Source of the DNA: Desmonostoc geniculatum HA4340-LM1
Lineage (GTDB): Bacteria; Cyanobacteriota; Cyanobacteriia; Cyanobacteriales; Nostocaceae
Direction of reading: 5' to 3'
Length of the DNA: 64,000 bases
Assembly: GCA_019359545.1 (NCBI GenBank)
Contig: JAHHHB010000013.1
Span: forward strand, 1-64,000
Part shown: piece by piece, positions 56,418 to 64,000 of the stretch
How the letters are laid out: each line of letters begins with the position of its first letter
Position numbering within the stretch: the first letter of the stretch is position 1
Translations under genes and position numbers: made by a program
The notes under the pieces: generated by a model
Database searches by the model: none
Told to the model about the DNA's origin: nothing
Seen by the model: the letters and a program-made list of their open reading frames with translations, nothing else

Positions 56418-57590
56418 TTATTTATCTGCCTCCAACGAATGAACGAGAGAGATTAACTTGGGGACGGCTTTGGTTAAACCTCTTGCATAAATCAAAAACC
56501 CCAAAGAGCCAAAGCTACCCTTTGTCTCCCCTCCCCTTGCTAAGGGGAGGGGTTGGGGGTGGGGTGTTAGGGGCTTTTGCAAGAGGTCTATTGTCTTGGT
56601 TGTCGCTTGGTTTGGAGTGTAGCGATCGCTAATATAATAGTTTAGTTTTCTTTCGAGAGCGATCGCTATTTTCTCCAACCACAGGGGATTCTTTCCAAAA
56701 GTGAGGCGATTTAACAACGGCTTCAAAAATCCCTGATGGCGGCGATGTCCCATTCTTTGATAACGCTTCTGGAAATACTTGTCTTTTTTCGTCAAATGCC
56801 ACTTTTGGGCGAAGTGTTCCAAACTGGAAATTTCCCAGGCATTACTCCAACGCAACATAAAAAATGCGAGTTCTGGCAATTCAAACTTCAGCCCTGGCAC
56901 ATAGGTAACTACCGAAGTAGGTTCACAGTAAAAAGTACCTCCAGCCTCAGCCACCGTCAAACAAAAATCGATGTGTTCCCGCGTACTGAGCAATCTTTCG
57001 TCTAACAGTCCGATTCGCCGAAAAATCTCAGTGCGAACTAACATACAATGAAACTCAGCAAACTCGCATTGTTGGCGGTGAAGTTCATCCCGTACCTCAG
57101 CAACTTTCCGATTGACAAAGTAATGCTTCTCATGTATGCGTCGTTTGACTTTAGTCTCCTTTGCTTCCACAACAATATGAGCCTCGCCACCCGCTAGATG
57201 TACAGTTTCCCCCAAAGGATTGCCAATACAAGTCAACGGACACACTACGGTGGCTGTTGTTTCTTGGGCACATTCGAGTAACGAGTCTAGCCAACCTGGG
57301 CTGACAATTACATCGTTGTCAATAAATACTAAATACTCGCTATCAACTTGTTGTAAACCCAGGTTACGGGCTTGGTTGGGTGAAAGGTAGTGTTCTGTGC
57401 GGATTAATTGGAATCCTTTTTCTTCGGCTTGTTGTTTCAGGTAGCGGTGGATATGTCGGGGCGAACCGCCGTCTACATAAATGAGAGAAAAAGGTAGTTG
57501 AGTGTATTGGTAAATGCTTTCTAGCGATTCGCGGGTGTAACTGAATCGCTCACGCTGAGAAACAATTATAGTGATTTGTGGTTTGTTCAT
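56418..57590 (-). CDS. Glycosyltransferase family 2 with MITE-derived C-terminal segment
   Basis: A 390-aa GT-A enzyme: TIIVSQRERFSYTRESLESI at the N-terminus, a nucleotide-binding DGGSP, and DxD-equivalent FIDNDVIVSPGWL. Residues about 334-372 are read through a MITE (KPLTPHPQPLPLARGGE and following), after which a normal-looking tail (LISLVHSLEADK) resumes in frame. The core is intact. It is in an operon with the ABC exporter. The sugar and acceptor are unknown. Confidence 0.9.
   Translation of the reverse strand: MNKPQITIIVSQRERFSYTRESLESIYQYTQLPFSLIYVDGGSPRHIHRYLKQQAEEKGFQLIRTEHYLSPNQARNLGLQQVDSEYLVFIDNDVIVSPGWLDSLLECAQETTATVVCPLTCIGNPLGETVHLAGGEAHIVVEAKETKVKRRIHEKHYFVNRKVAEVRDELHRQQCEFAEFHCMLVRTEIFRRIGLLDERLLSTREHIDFCLTVAEAGGTFYCEPTSVVTYVPGLKFELPELAFFMLRWSNAWEISSLEHFAQKWHLTKKDKYFQKRYQRMGHRRHQGFLKPLLNRLTFGKNPLWLEKIAIALERKLNYYISDRYTPNQATTKTIDLLQKPLTPHPQPLPLARGGETKGSFGSLGFLIYARGLTKAVPKLISLVHSLEADK
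56475..56590. repeat. MITE (ACCTCTTGCA ends) inside the GT2 coding sequence
   Basis: Ends TAAACCTCTTGCATAAA and, as the complement of the right end, TAGACCTCTTGCAAAAG. It is the same family as 2726-2859 but with a different interior (a CTCCCCTTGCTAAGGGGAG hairpin). The element stays open in the GT2 reading frame. Confidence 0.88.
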
Positions 57591-57635
57591 AATTAAAAAT
57601 TAGAGTTGCTGCGTACTGCTGTAAATTTTCAAGTC

Positions 57636-57803
57636 GATGCAACTAAGGTGCAGGGCGATGCAACTAAGGTGCATGTCGATGCATCAAAGGTGCAGGGCGA
57701 TGCAACAAAGGTGCAGGGCGATGCAACAAAGGTGCAGGGCAATGCAACAAAGATGCAGGGCAATGCAACAAAGATGCAGGGCAATGCAACAAAGATGCAG
57801 GGC
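57636..57803. repeat. Eight-copy 21-bp tandem array
   Basis: Units of the form GATGCAACAAAGGTGCAGGGC; the last three copies carry AAGATG. The period is seven codons and the plus strand is open through it, but no gene features surround it. It lies in the divergence-free gap upstream of the GT2 gene. Confidence 0.9.
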
Positions 57804-57958
57804 ATAAGTCAATACAGTTCAGTTAAGCAATTTTTTCCTTCTCTTTCTTCTCTCTCTGTGTCCTCTGCGCCTCTGCGGTAGCCTGCGGCAAGCCGAAGCG
57901 TCTACGTTAAAAAAACTACTTTGACAAAGAGTGCTAGCCTTAACCCAAGCGTATTAGG

Positions 57959-59170
57959 TTAAACAAAGGATATTTTGCCTAACAAAACTGCTTCAGATAT
58001 CCCTAGCGATCGCTGGTAAACATTCATCCAATTTTGGTATTCTACTGATGGGGCAAGCTGTTGAGTGACTTTAATCTTGGCTGCTGCGCCCAACTTTTGC
58101 CGGAGTTGCGGTTGAGTAGCTAAATATCGCAGTGCGGCAGTTAATTCTTCTGTATTGCCAGGGTTGACTAGCAAACCGTCTACGCCGTGTTCTATAATTT
58201 CAGCGATCGCATCTACACGACTACCAATTATCGCTCGACTTGCTGACATCGCTTCCAACAGAGTATTCGGGCAACCGTCATGCACCGAAGGAATTGCAAA
58301 AATATCCAGATGTGGCAGATAAGCTAAAGCTTCTTGACGGCTAGTAATTCCAGTGATACGCAAGCGATGGCCGATTTCACTTTGCTGTACTTGTTGCTGC
58401 CAATATTCTCGCTCTTTTTCAATAAAATCACCTATTAATAAAAGCGTTAAATCTATTTCTTTACCCAACTCGGCACAGGCATCGAGGAGAAATTCAATTC
58501 CCTTTTTATCTCGAAACCTACCCGACGAACCGATAACAATACCTGGCAATTCTTTAACTAAAGATGGAGTAGGGAGTTGCTCAAAGTTGATGGGTGCAAT
58601 GGAATTCCAAAAAGCTGATGACTTTAACTTTACACTTGGAGTGATGACACTAGCTCTTTTGAGCAAGTCACGACTAACAAATGTCACCCAATCAGAATTC
58701 TCTAAAATCCATGCTATTTGAGCATGATTCTTAGGATGAAAAATATGCTTGTGCAAATCGTTACCGCGAACGCTATTAATTACTGGAATATCATTTTCTT
58801 TGGCTAAAAGTGTTGTTACATAACCTGTTTCATTGAGAAAAAAAGCGTGAAACAGATTAAAGCTATGCTTTTGATGTAGATATTTGAGTTGTAAATAAAT
58901 TTCGCTAAAAAAGTCTTGGACTTCCGTGACATTGTTGCGAACGGCTGACTGAATGCGATGCAGAAATACGCCATCCTGAAACATTGTTGTGCAACTTGCG
59001 CGTCTGCGAGTTCCATCAGAAACCAAGCGTTGTTTCGAGCGAAAAATTGCAACATGAACTTCATAACCGCTGTAAATTAGCATCTGAGCAATGCGATACA
59101 CTGATTCACCAACCCCGCCAATATCAGGGGGATATTCAAGTGTGGTAATGCAAATTTTAGTTTTATCCAT
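57959..59170 (-). CDS. Glycosyltransferase family 4 (GT-B)
   Basis: A 403-aa protein. The N-terminal domain has TLEYPPDIGGVGESVYRIAQ, a typical GT4 opening. The donor domain has IGSSGRFRDKKGIEFLLDAC, LLIGDFIEKE and the EX7E region PSVHDGCPNTLLEAMSASRA. It is likely a retaining transferase in the same glycan pathway as its neighbours, all on the minus strand. No membrane segment. Confidence 0.9.
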   Translation of the reverse strand: MDKTKICITTLEYPPDIGGVGESVYRIAQMLIYSGYEVHVAIFRSKQRLVSDGTRRRASCTTMFQDGVFLHRIQSAVRNNVTEVQDFFSEIYLQLKYLHQKHSFNLFHAFFLNETGYVTTLLAKENDIPVINSVRGNDLHKHIFHPKNHAQIAWILENSDWVTFVSRDLLKRASVITPSVKLKSSAFWNSIAPINFEQLPTPSLVKELPGIVIGSSGRFRDKKGIEFLLDACAELGKEIDLTLLLIGDFIEKEREYWQQQVQQSEIGHRLRITGITSRQEALAYLPHLDIFAIPSVHDGCPNTLLEAMSASRAIIGSRVDAIAEIIEHGVDGLLVNPGNTEELTAALRYLATQPQLRQKLGAAAKIKVTQQLAPSVEYQNWMNVYQRSLGISEAVLLGKISFV

Positions 59171-59486
59171 GATTTTTATGTGAGAATTCAGGAGTCAGGA
59201 GTCAGAATTCAGGAGTCAGGAGTCATAATTTAATGATGTGAGACTGGCGGATAATGAGTCTGCGAATGTCTGAATAAATGGCTTTCAGATGATGTTTGAA
59301 AAGTCATTGGTGATGTATCAAATACTTTCATATCTGCCTAAATTCCCCTTAAAAAGGGGGAATTTGATTCCGTTTCCCCCCTTTTTAAGGGGGGCTAGGG
59401 GGGATCGATAACTGCAAAGATACAGCCTACCACTTTTCAAACAACCTCTAAGACCCCCAGCAAATAATAAATTTGATGCAAACCAA
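59171..59486. other. Gap with CAGGAGT repeats and a MITE-like element
   Basis: CAGGAGT heptamers lie at 59189-59225. An element at 59287-59449 has ends AGATGATGTTTGAAAAGT and the complement AGAGGTTGTTTGAAAAGT, and an interior of C/G-run hairpins. Apparent short frames here are repeat-derived. Confidence 0.7.
59287..59449. repeat. MITE-like element, same family as 47931-48090
   Basis: The end sequences agree with the consensus AGAGGNTNTTT(T/G)AAAAGT. The interior contains AATTCCCC...GGGGGAATT and CCCCCCTTTTTAAGGGGGG hairpins. Confidence 0.75.
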
Positions 59487-60707
59487 TTAGTGGCGCTTCT
59501 GTAGCTTGCTTCCCGCACGGTATCCGCCACGAATCGATTCAGAATTCTTCTTCAACAGGTTTGCAGTTGTTTGAACTCCGGCGAAATCAACACTAATTTT
59601 ATTAGGTTTCTCCTTGAGGTAATTGATCATTTTTATAGCCAAGTAATCGGGTTGCAATTCATGAGGACTGATAAGTTTGATGATGCCTAACTCACTTAGT
59701 TTTTCGGCTCTCATGGTTTGTTCTCGATCTTCGTTACCTGTAAAGGGAAGAATCATAGCTCGTACACCTGTAGTTAAAATATTCATTGTGGTGTTATAGC
59801 CAGACATATTTATCGAGAGTTCTGCTTTTTTCATATAATTTAGCAAGTAAGGAGTATAGTGTCGAATGTAGATATTTTTGCTATCTCGTGCGAGTGCTTG
59901 CAGTTCCTTAAACTTTGAATCTGGGATGAAAGGCCCGGTGAAAACCTGGATATTGTGTGGCAATCTGTTCTCTAACAAAGGTGCTGTTCTCACTACACAA
60001 TCAAGCAATTCATGACCAAATCTGCCACCTCCTACGCTGACTAAAATCAGAGGTTTCTCTGATTTAATAATTTCTCGGTCTTCATCAGTGAAAGTAGGAT
60101 TAGTTGGTGGTTCTTGTACTACATATCCGGTGTAATACAGTTCACATTTGAGGTCATTCACTCTAGAAAAAGTTTCTTCTAGGGGGACAAAATTAGGGTC
60201 GCTATGAACCAACAACATATCAAAATATTTGTTGATTAAGTTACAGACTTTCTCTTCGTGCTTTGCCTGTTTCTCTTGTTTGGTAACTACAATATCTCGC
60301 AGACTAGAAATGATTTTTGTGGAATTTTTATTTGACTTCGCCAATTCTAGTAAGGGAATTAATTCAAAACAAAAGCGTTTTCTGCCAAAAGGAAATAATT
60401 CAATCATTAAAATATCAGGCTGGAATTCGTTAAAGATTTCCAAAAGTTTATTTTTTCTGATTTCTTTGACTTCGTTAAGGCTAAATGCATCATTTACTAC
60501 TTCCAGTTCTGTAAATTCAGCATCAGTTTTAATTGCAGGCAGGTTGATGACTTCCACACCAGCAGGAATTTCAAATCCTTGGATGATTTCACCGCCATTA
60601 ATAAAACAAATTTGGAAGTCTTTGGTTAAACCGCGCACAATTTCCCTGCTGCGAACCAGATGCCCCATACCTAAAATATGTTGGCAGTAGAACATAAGAC
60701 GTTTCAT
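59487..60707 (-). CDS. MurG-like glycosyltransferase (GT28-type C-terminal domain)
   Basis: About 406 aa from the ATG at 60707, which is preferred over a TTG eight codons upstream. It begins MKRLMFYCQHILGMGHLVRS, a GMGH motif typical of MurG-like and UDP-sugar-dependent GT-B enzymes. Later come LILVSVGGGRFGHELL and the donor-binding region LSINMSGYNTTMNILTTGVR with GNEDREQTMRAEKL. It is a paralogue of the next upstream gene. The last residues contain AGSKLQKRH, basic. It probably adds a sugar to a lipid or polysaccharide acceptor. Confidence 0.85.
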   Translation of the reverse strand: MKRLMFYCQHILGMGHLVRSREIVRGLTKDFQICFINGGEIIQGFEIPAGVEVINLPAIKTDAEFTELEVVNDAFSLNEVKEIRKNKLLEIFNEFQPDILMIELFPFGRKRFCFELIPLLELAKSNKNSTKIISSLRDIVVTKQEKQAKHEEKVCNLINKYFDMLLVHSDPNFVPLEETFSRVNDLKCELYYTGYVVQEPPTNPTFTDEDREIIKSEKPLILVSVGGGRFGHELLDCVVRTAPLLENRLPHNIQVFTGPFIPDSKFKELQALARDSKNIYIRHYTPYLLNYMKKAELSINMSGYNTTMNILTTGVRAMILPFTGNEDREQTMRAEKLSELGIIKLISPHELQPDYLAIKMINYLKEKPNKISVDFAGVQTTANLLKKNSESIRGGYRAGSKLQKRH

Positions 60708-60869
60708 GACTATGTTACCCCTGTAATACAATTTTTGATTTTGGTTTTTGGATTATCAAATAATTACTGATAATTGTTTTGATTACTCTATCAGTCGCAA
60801 TGATTCTTAAGATTGGCATAAGTTTGCATTCACAAAAAACAAAATTTAAAAGGCAAAACCAAAGAGAAT

Positions 60870-62123
60870 TTAGTAGTTATTTTGACTTAAATTTGTCGCC
60901 GAACTAAGTAATTTTTCATCTGGCGGATAGCAACATAAAATCAAGCTGTTTTTTTTTGCAAGTAAGGTGGAGATGTATTCAGTAATTTGGGGCAAGGCAT
61001 TGAGATTAATTTCTGGAATGGAAATCTGCGGAGTATGCAGTTTTTGTAACAGCGATCGCAGTAATATATCTGGAGTCAGATCGTTTGGATGAATAGCCGC
61101 CAAAGCACCCAGTCTTGCTAAGTGTTCTGCCCGAATGCACTGTTCTTGCGATGGCTTAATTCTGGGTACTATGACTGCTGGCTTACCCACTGAAAGAATT
61201 TCACAAGTTGTGTTGTAACCACCCATTGCTACTAGTGCATCTGCGGCGGCGATGTAACTCATCAAATCATCGCTAAACTCGCTTATCTGTACCTGGGGAT
61301 ATGCAGCTGCTTTTTGTTTTAGTGCTGCTTGATGTTCTAGTGGCATTTCGGGACCACATATAATTAGACTTCGCAGTTTATAACATGTAGGCAATAATGC
61401 TAAACTCGATAGATAGCTGTCAATTAAACTGTAACCATCTTCGCCACCACCAGGCGTAACTAAAATGAGCTGTTCTTCTTTGCTCAGTTGTAACTCACTG
61501 CGAATAAGATTTGGACTTTTACGCCCCAGTTGTTGACGGATGTAGCCACAAAATTGTACCTTTTGGGCAACCATTGACGGTAGTTGATATTCTTGGCGGA
61601 TGTCAAAAATTTCCGGAGTACCAACAACAAGCACCCGGTTGTAAAATTTCTCAATAGCTTCGTAGTAACCGTACTTTTGCCATTCTTGGATAATCGCATC
61701 TGGACGATCTAAAATGTCCCGCAGTATTAAAATTAGCGGAGTTTCTGGTAATTTAGCTTTGAGATATTCAACGGACGGTTTTAATTCATTGCGAATACCA
61801 TAGGGCTTTTTATCTACTAGAAATACATCGGGTTTAAAATTAGCGATCGCTGATAAAATTAAATCTGAGCGCAATTTCACCGTTTCCTCAATTTCTATCC
61901 CCAGATACTTGACAGATATTTCACCCGATGTTCCACGATTTAAGCAGGGCAACTTAATATAATCCAGTCTTTTTGGCAAACGAAAACTGTGCAGCACCGG
62001 CGAACCAGAAACTACTAAAATTGAAAGTTTTTCAATTGAATCTAGCAAGTGAGTACAGATTAAGAGCATTCTGCGAATATTACCGAGACCGAAGCCATCG
62101 TGGGAATATACCATCAGTCTCAT
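60870..62123 (-). CDS. MurG-like glycosyltransferase, paralogue of the gene downstream
   Basis: A 417-aa protein beginning MRLMVYSHDGFGLGNIRRML. The donor domain shows LILVTPGGGEDGYSLI and ALVAMGGYNTTCEILSVGKP followed by SQEQCIRAEHLARLG. The matching motif order (GGYNTTxxIL, Q-RAE-L) shows common descent with the 59487-60707 gene, although overall identity looks low. The two probably act in sequence or on related acceptors. It lies 160 bp upstream of the paralogue, same strand. Confidence 0.85.
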   Translation of the reverse strand: MRLMVYSHDGFGLGNIRRMLLICTHLLDSIEKLSILVVSGSPVLHSFRLPKRLDYIKLPCLNRGTSGEISVKYLGIEIEETVKLRSDLILSAIANFKPDVFLVDKKPYGIRNELKPSVEYLKAKLPETPLILILRDILDRPDAIIQEWQKYGYYEAIEKFYNRVLVVGTPEIFDIRQEYQLPSMVAQKVQFCGYIRQQLGRKSPNLIRSELQLSKEEQLILVTPGGGEDGYSLIDSYLSSLALLPTCYKLRSLIICGPEMPLEHQAALKQKAAAYPQVQISEFSDDLMSYIAAADALVAMGGYNTTCEILSVGKPAVIVPRIKPSQEQCIRAEHLARLGALAAIHPNDLTPDILLRSLLQKLHTPQISIPEINLNALPQITEYISTLLAKKNSLILCCYPPDEKLLSSATNLSQNNY

Positions 62124-62228
62124 TGCTAAATGTCCCTCAATTATTCAGTGGAATTTGTCCTTTGGAGTCAGAATAAATTCTGTAGAACTCATGGATACAG
62201 CGTTTCCCTACAAGCGTAAGGTACACCT

Positions 62229-62585
62229 GTAAGGGCACGGCAGTGCCCATTAGTGTCAACTTAACGTGAAACCCTTATGAAGACGTGATATTAAGTTCAC
62301 TCACTCACCATCACTCAACGTGTTACCCCACCCTAACCCTCCCCTTATAAAGGGGAGGGAACTGCATTTCTTTTTCCCCCCAATATATCGGGGGGACTAA
62401 GGGGGGTAAAACGCCTGTGGGATAAGCATTTGAGCTTACAGCAGTTTTCATGTATTTAGACCACAGTCTTGTTTCTTATTTTCTTCCTTTGCGCCTTTGC
62501 GTCTTTGCGTGAGATAAAAATAGTGTGGTTCATTTACCTGAAAATTGCTGTAAGTTGACACCACTGGGCAGTGCCGTGCCCCTAC
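62229..62585. repeat. Composite repeat with 35-bp terminal inverted repeats
   Basis: 62229-62263 and 62551-62585 are complementary at 31 of 35 positions (GTAAGGGCACGGCAGTGCCC on the left). Inside lie a C/G-run hairpin block shared with 47981-48048 in inverted orientation, and a complete MITE at 62434-62555 whose right end overlaps the terminal repeat. Confidence 0.8.
62434..62555. repeat. MITE (ACTTACAGC ends), copy without hairpin insert
   Basis: Ends GCTTACAGCAGTTTTCATG and, as the complement of the right, ACTTACAGCAATTTTCAGG. Relative to 40788-40945 it is inverted and lacks the GC-rich interior hairpin. Confidence 0.85.
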
Positions 62586-62735
62586 GCCTTGGGATATAAT
62601 GTTGTACCGCATCTGAATGGGAACCGCCATAAATAAGTGGGTTTAGAACTCATTGAAATTGTTTATTCAGAATTGTCATTTAAGAAGGTTCTCAATGTTG
62701 TATGAATCTTTTATGAAACTTTTATGAGAAAATTC

Positions 62736-63863
62736 TCATAAATCATTATTCTCCTGCGCCTCTATTTTCTGCTGATTTTCCACGAGATATGCTTGTGTGG
62801 AACGTAATTCTTGTAAGGCCAATTCTAAACGTTGATTTTTATCATCTAACTCCCGCGTCCTTTCGCGCACTTTCTTTTCTAGCACCTGGCTATATACTTC
62901 TAGCTGTTCGTTAGCATCCTTTTGGGCTTTAATGAGTTGCTGAACTTCCTGGATCAGACGATTGAGGGAATTTGCTAAAATACCGACTTCATCATTAGTT
63001 GTGATGGGTGCTTGTAAATCGAAGTTAGATTCTTCGGTAACCTGTTGGGCAATATGGGTAACTGCTTGAATAGGACGGGCAATGGCGCGACTGGTGTAAA
63101 TTGCTAGTAATGTGGCGATCGCAATTGATAGTGACAGGCTACCGATGATAATATATAAGCGTAATTTTTCCGCTGTTTGTAGTTGCTGTTTTGCTTGCTC
63201 ATACTCTTTGCCTGTAACTTCCACAAGGTTTGTGATGTCATCGAGAAAGTCATCCATCAAAAAAACTGGGGAACCATGCATGAAATTGAACAGTTGAGTT
63301 TGGGCTATCTTAATTTCATCTGGTGATAATTGATTGGGATTATTATCCTCAAAAAAAGCTTCAGTTCGCTGTAAATAAGCACTAAAACCTTTATAGTTTT
63401 GCAACAAAAGGTAGAATGCTTTTTGCTCATTTATAGCATTATATTTAGTAGGCTTCTGAATGCTGTAATTCGCTGTTAATTCGGACCAAAGTTGTCGGGC
63501 TTGGGCAACATGCTCGAATAATTGAGTATATTTTTTTTTCCATAGTTTTGGTCTATCCATGTAGAGAATTAATTGATGTTGAGTGGTGCGTACATAAAAC
63601 ACACTCGTTTTCAATTGAGATGCCTGATATAATTCTTCAAACGCTGCTTCCTCTCGTTTGTGCGCCTTCTGCTTGTAATGATCTGCAATCAAAAAACCCA
63701 TAGTAGTTCCCAGCACGGCGATGCTTACAAGCAGTGCATATCCAACACCTATTTTTTGACCAACTTTCAGATGACTGAACCAATACCCAGAGTTGTTTGA
63801 TGGTTGGACGCGACTATTTGACCACCCACAAGCCAGTTTATGGAAGTTCTTGTGCTGTTTCAT
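62736..63863 (-). CDS. HAMP-domain sensor lacking a kinase core
   Basis: About 375 aa from the ATG at 63863 (a TTG two codons earlier overlaps the upstream stop). It has a first membrane span (about 38-60), a helical periplasmic domain (about 65-235), a second span (about 238-260), a HAMP domain (about 260-315; AIARPIQAVTHIA, NDEVGILANSLNRL) and a coiled coil (KKVRERTRELDDKNQRLELAL). It then stops (ENQQKIEAQENNDL) where cyanobacterial histidine kinases normally continue to the His-box GLAHEINNP. No kinase sequence follows in any frame before the repeats. It is either truncated or a stand-alone signal transducer. Confidence 0.85.
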   Translation of the reverse strand: MKQHKNFHKLACGWSNSRVQPSNNSGYWFSHLKVGQKIGVGYALLVSIAVLGTTMGFLIADHYKQKAHKREEAAFEELYQASQLKTSVFYVRTTQHQLILYMDRPKLWKKKYTQLFEHVAQARQLWSELTANYSIQKPTKYNAINEQKAFYLLLQNYKGFSAYLQRTEAFFEDNNPNQLSPDEIKIAQTQLFNFMHGSPVFLMDDFLDDITNLVEVTGKEYEQAKQQLQTAEKLRLYIIIGSLSLSIAIATLLAIYTSRAIARPIQAVTHIAQQVTEESNFDLQAPITTNDEVGILANSLNRLIQEVQQLIKAQKDANEQLEVYSQVLEKKVRERTRELDDKNQRLELALQELRSTQAYLVENQQKIEAQENNDL

Positions 63864-63865
63864 AC

Positions 63866-64000
63866 TCAATCACGACTTAAATGGGTTTGAATCCGTTCCA
63901 CCAAATCACTGAAGCGAAATAGCTTGGCGATCTAGTCATTTGCCCCATTATTAAACGCGATCGCTCCTTTACGATCCTCTTTACGGGCTGTGATGATAAT
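63866..64000 (-). pseudogene. Response-regulator receiver tail with internal TAG (partial)
   Basis: The minus frame from the window edge reads IIITARKEDRKGAIAFNNGAND, stop, IAKLFRFSDLVERIQTHLS, then TGA. This is the end of a CheY-like receiver: ITARxED, GANDYxxKPF with the conserved Lys. The Tyr codon of GANDY is TAG here and KPF is KLF. The final TGA is two bases before the ATG of the HAMP sensor, so the two formed an operon. The internal stop implies decay; the upstream part is outside the window. Confidence 0.7.

Noticed and set aside
57606-57881. A 91-codon plus-strand frame encoding DATKVQG repeats
   Set aside because: It is produced by the 8-copy tandem array and adjoining low-complexity DNA; no ribosome site or flanking domain supports a protein.
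59318-59530. A 70-codon minus-strand frame overlapping the end of the MurG-like gene
   Set aside because: It is composed of MITE hairpin sequence (PLAPLKKGG-type translation typical of these repeats).

Overview
The window is chromosomal DNA from a filamentous, Nostoc-like cyanobacterium. The signs are dense HIP1-type octamers (GCGATCGC), heptameric intergenic repeats, many palindromic mini-elements, and typical cyanobacterial families (Tab2, a glyoxylate aminotransferase close to the Anabaena one, and a Ser/Thr kinase with WD40 repeats). All identifications come from reading the sequence; no database search was run.

Region 1 (1-29.3 kb, minus strand) is a non-ribosomal peptide cluster. Transcription runs from 29318 down to about 650: a giant six-module NRPS (6973 aa), a one-module terminal NRPS with thioesterase, a class I methyltransferase, an SDR-like protein and a metallopeptidase-like protein. 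Hand-read adenylation codes give Gln-Thr-Thr-(code DVENAGVVTK)-Phe-N-MeTyr-Ile. The fourth code matches the one I recall for modules that install Ahp (3-amino-6-hydroxy-2-piperidone). The assembly line is therefore best explained as a cyanopeptolin/anabaenopeptilide-type Ahp-cyclodepsipeptide synthetase, a family of serine-protease inhibitors, with an acylating starter condensation domain. No halogenase is present. A scrambled gene remnant sits exactly where such clusters can carry one. Five of the seven adenylation domains carry intergenic-type low-complexity DNA inserted in frame at the same loop. Transposase fragments lie at the far left end.

Region 2 (30-48 kb) is mixed housekeeping and conserved cyanobacterial genes: tRNA-Leu(CAA), tRNA-Gln(UUG), membrane proteins of unknown function, two tiny single-span proteins, a glyoxylate aminotransferase, a GNAT acetyltransferase, a type II NAD(P)H dehydrogenase, a HAD hydrolase, a DUF433 protein, a Tab2 homologue, a PmbA/TldD protein and a ClC transporter fused to CBS and universal-stress domains. 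Between them lie many MITE-like elements, 28-bp palindromes and two 21-bp tandem arrays.

Region 3 (48-62 kb, mostly minus strand) is a surface-glycan or exopolysaccharide region: three GT4/GT2 glycosyltransferases, an O-antigen-ligase-like protein, an ABC exporter, two tandem MurG-like glycosyltransferases, a Ser/Thr kinase with a seven-blade WD40 propeller, and an exported PPC-domain protein. The window ends in a decayed two-component locus: a response-regulator tail with an internal TAG, followed by a HAMP sensor that lacks its kinase core.

Small repeats have repeatedly entered coding sequence here (five A domains, the ClC linker, the C-terminus of a GT2, the end of the ABC exporter). This is the most distinctive structural theme of the window, next to the peptide cluster.
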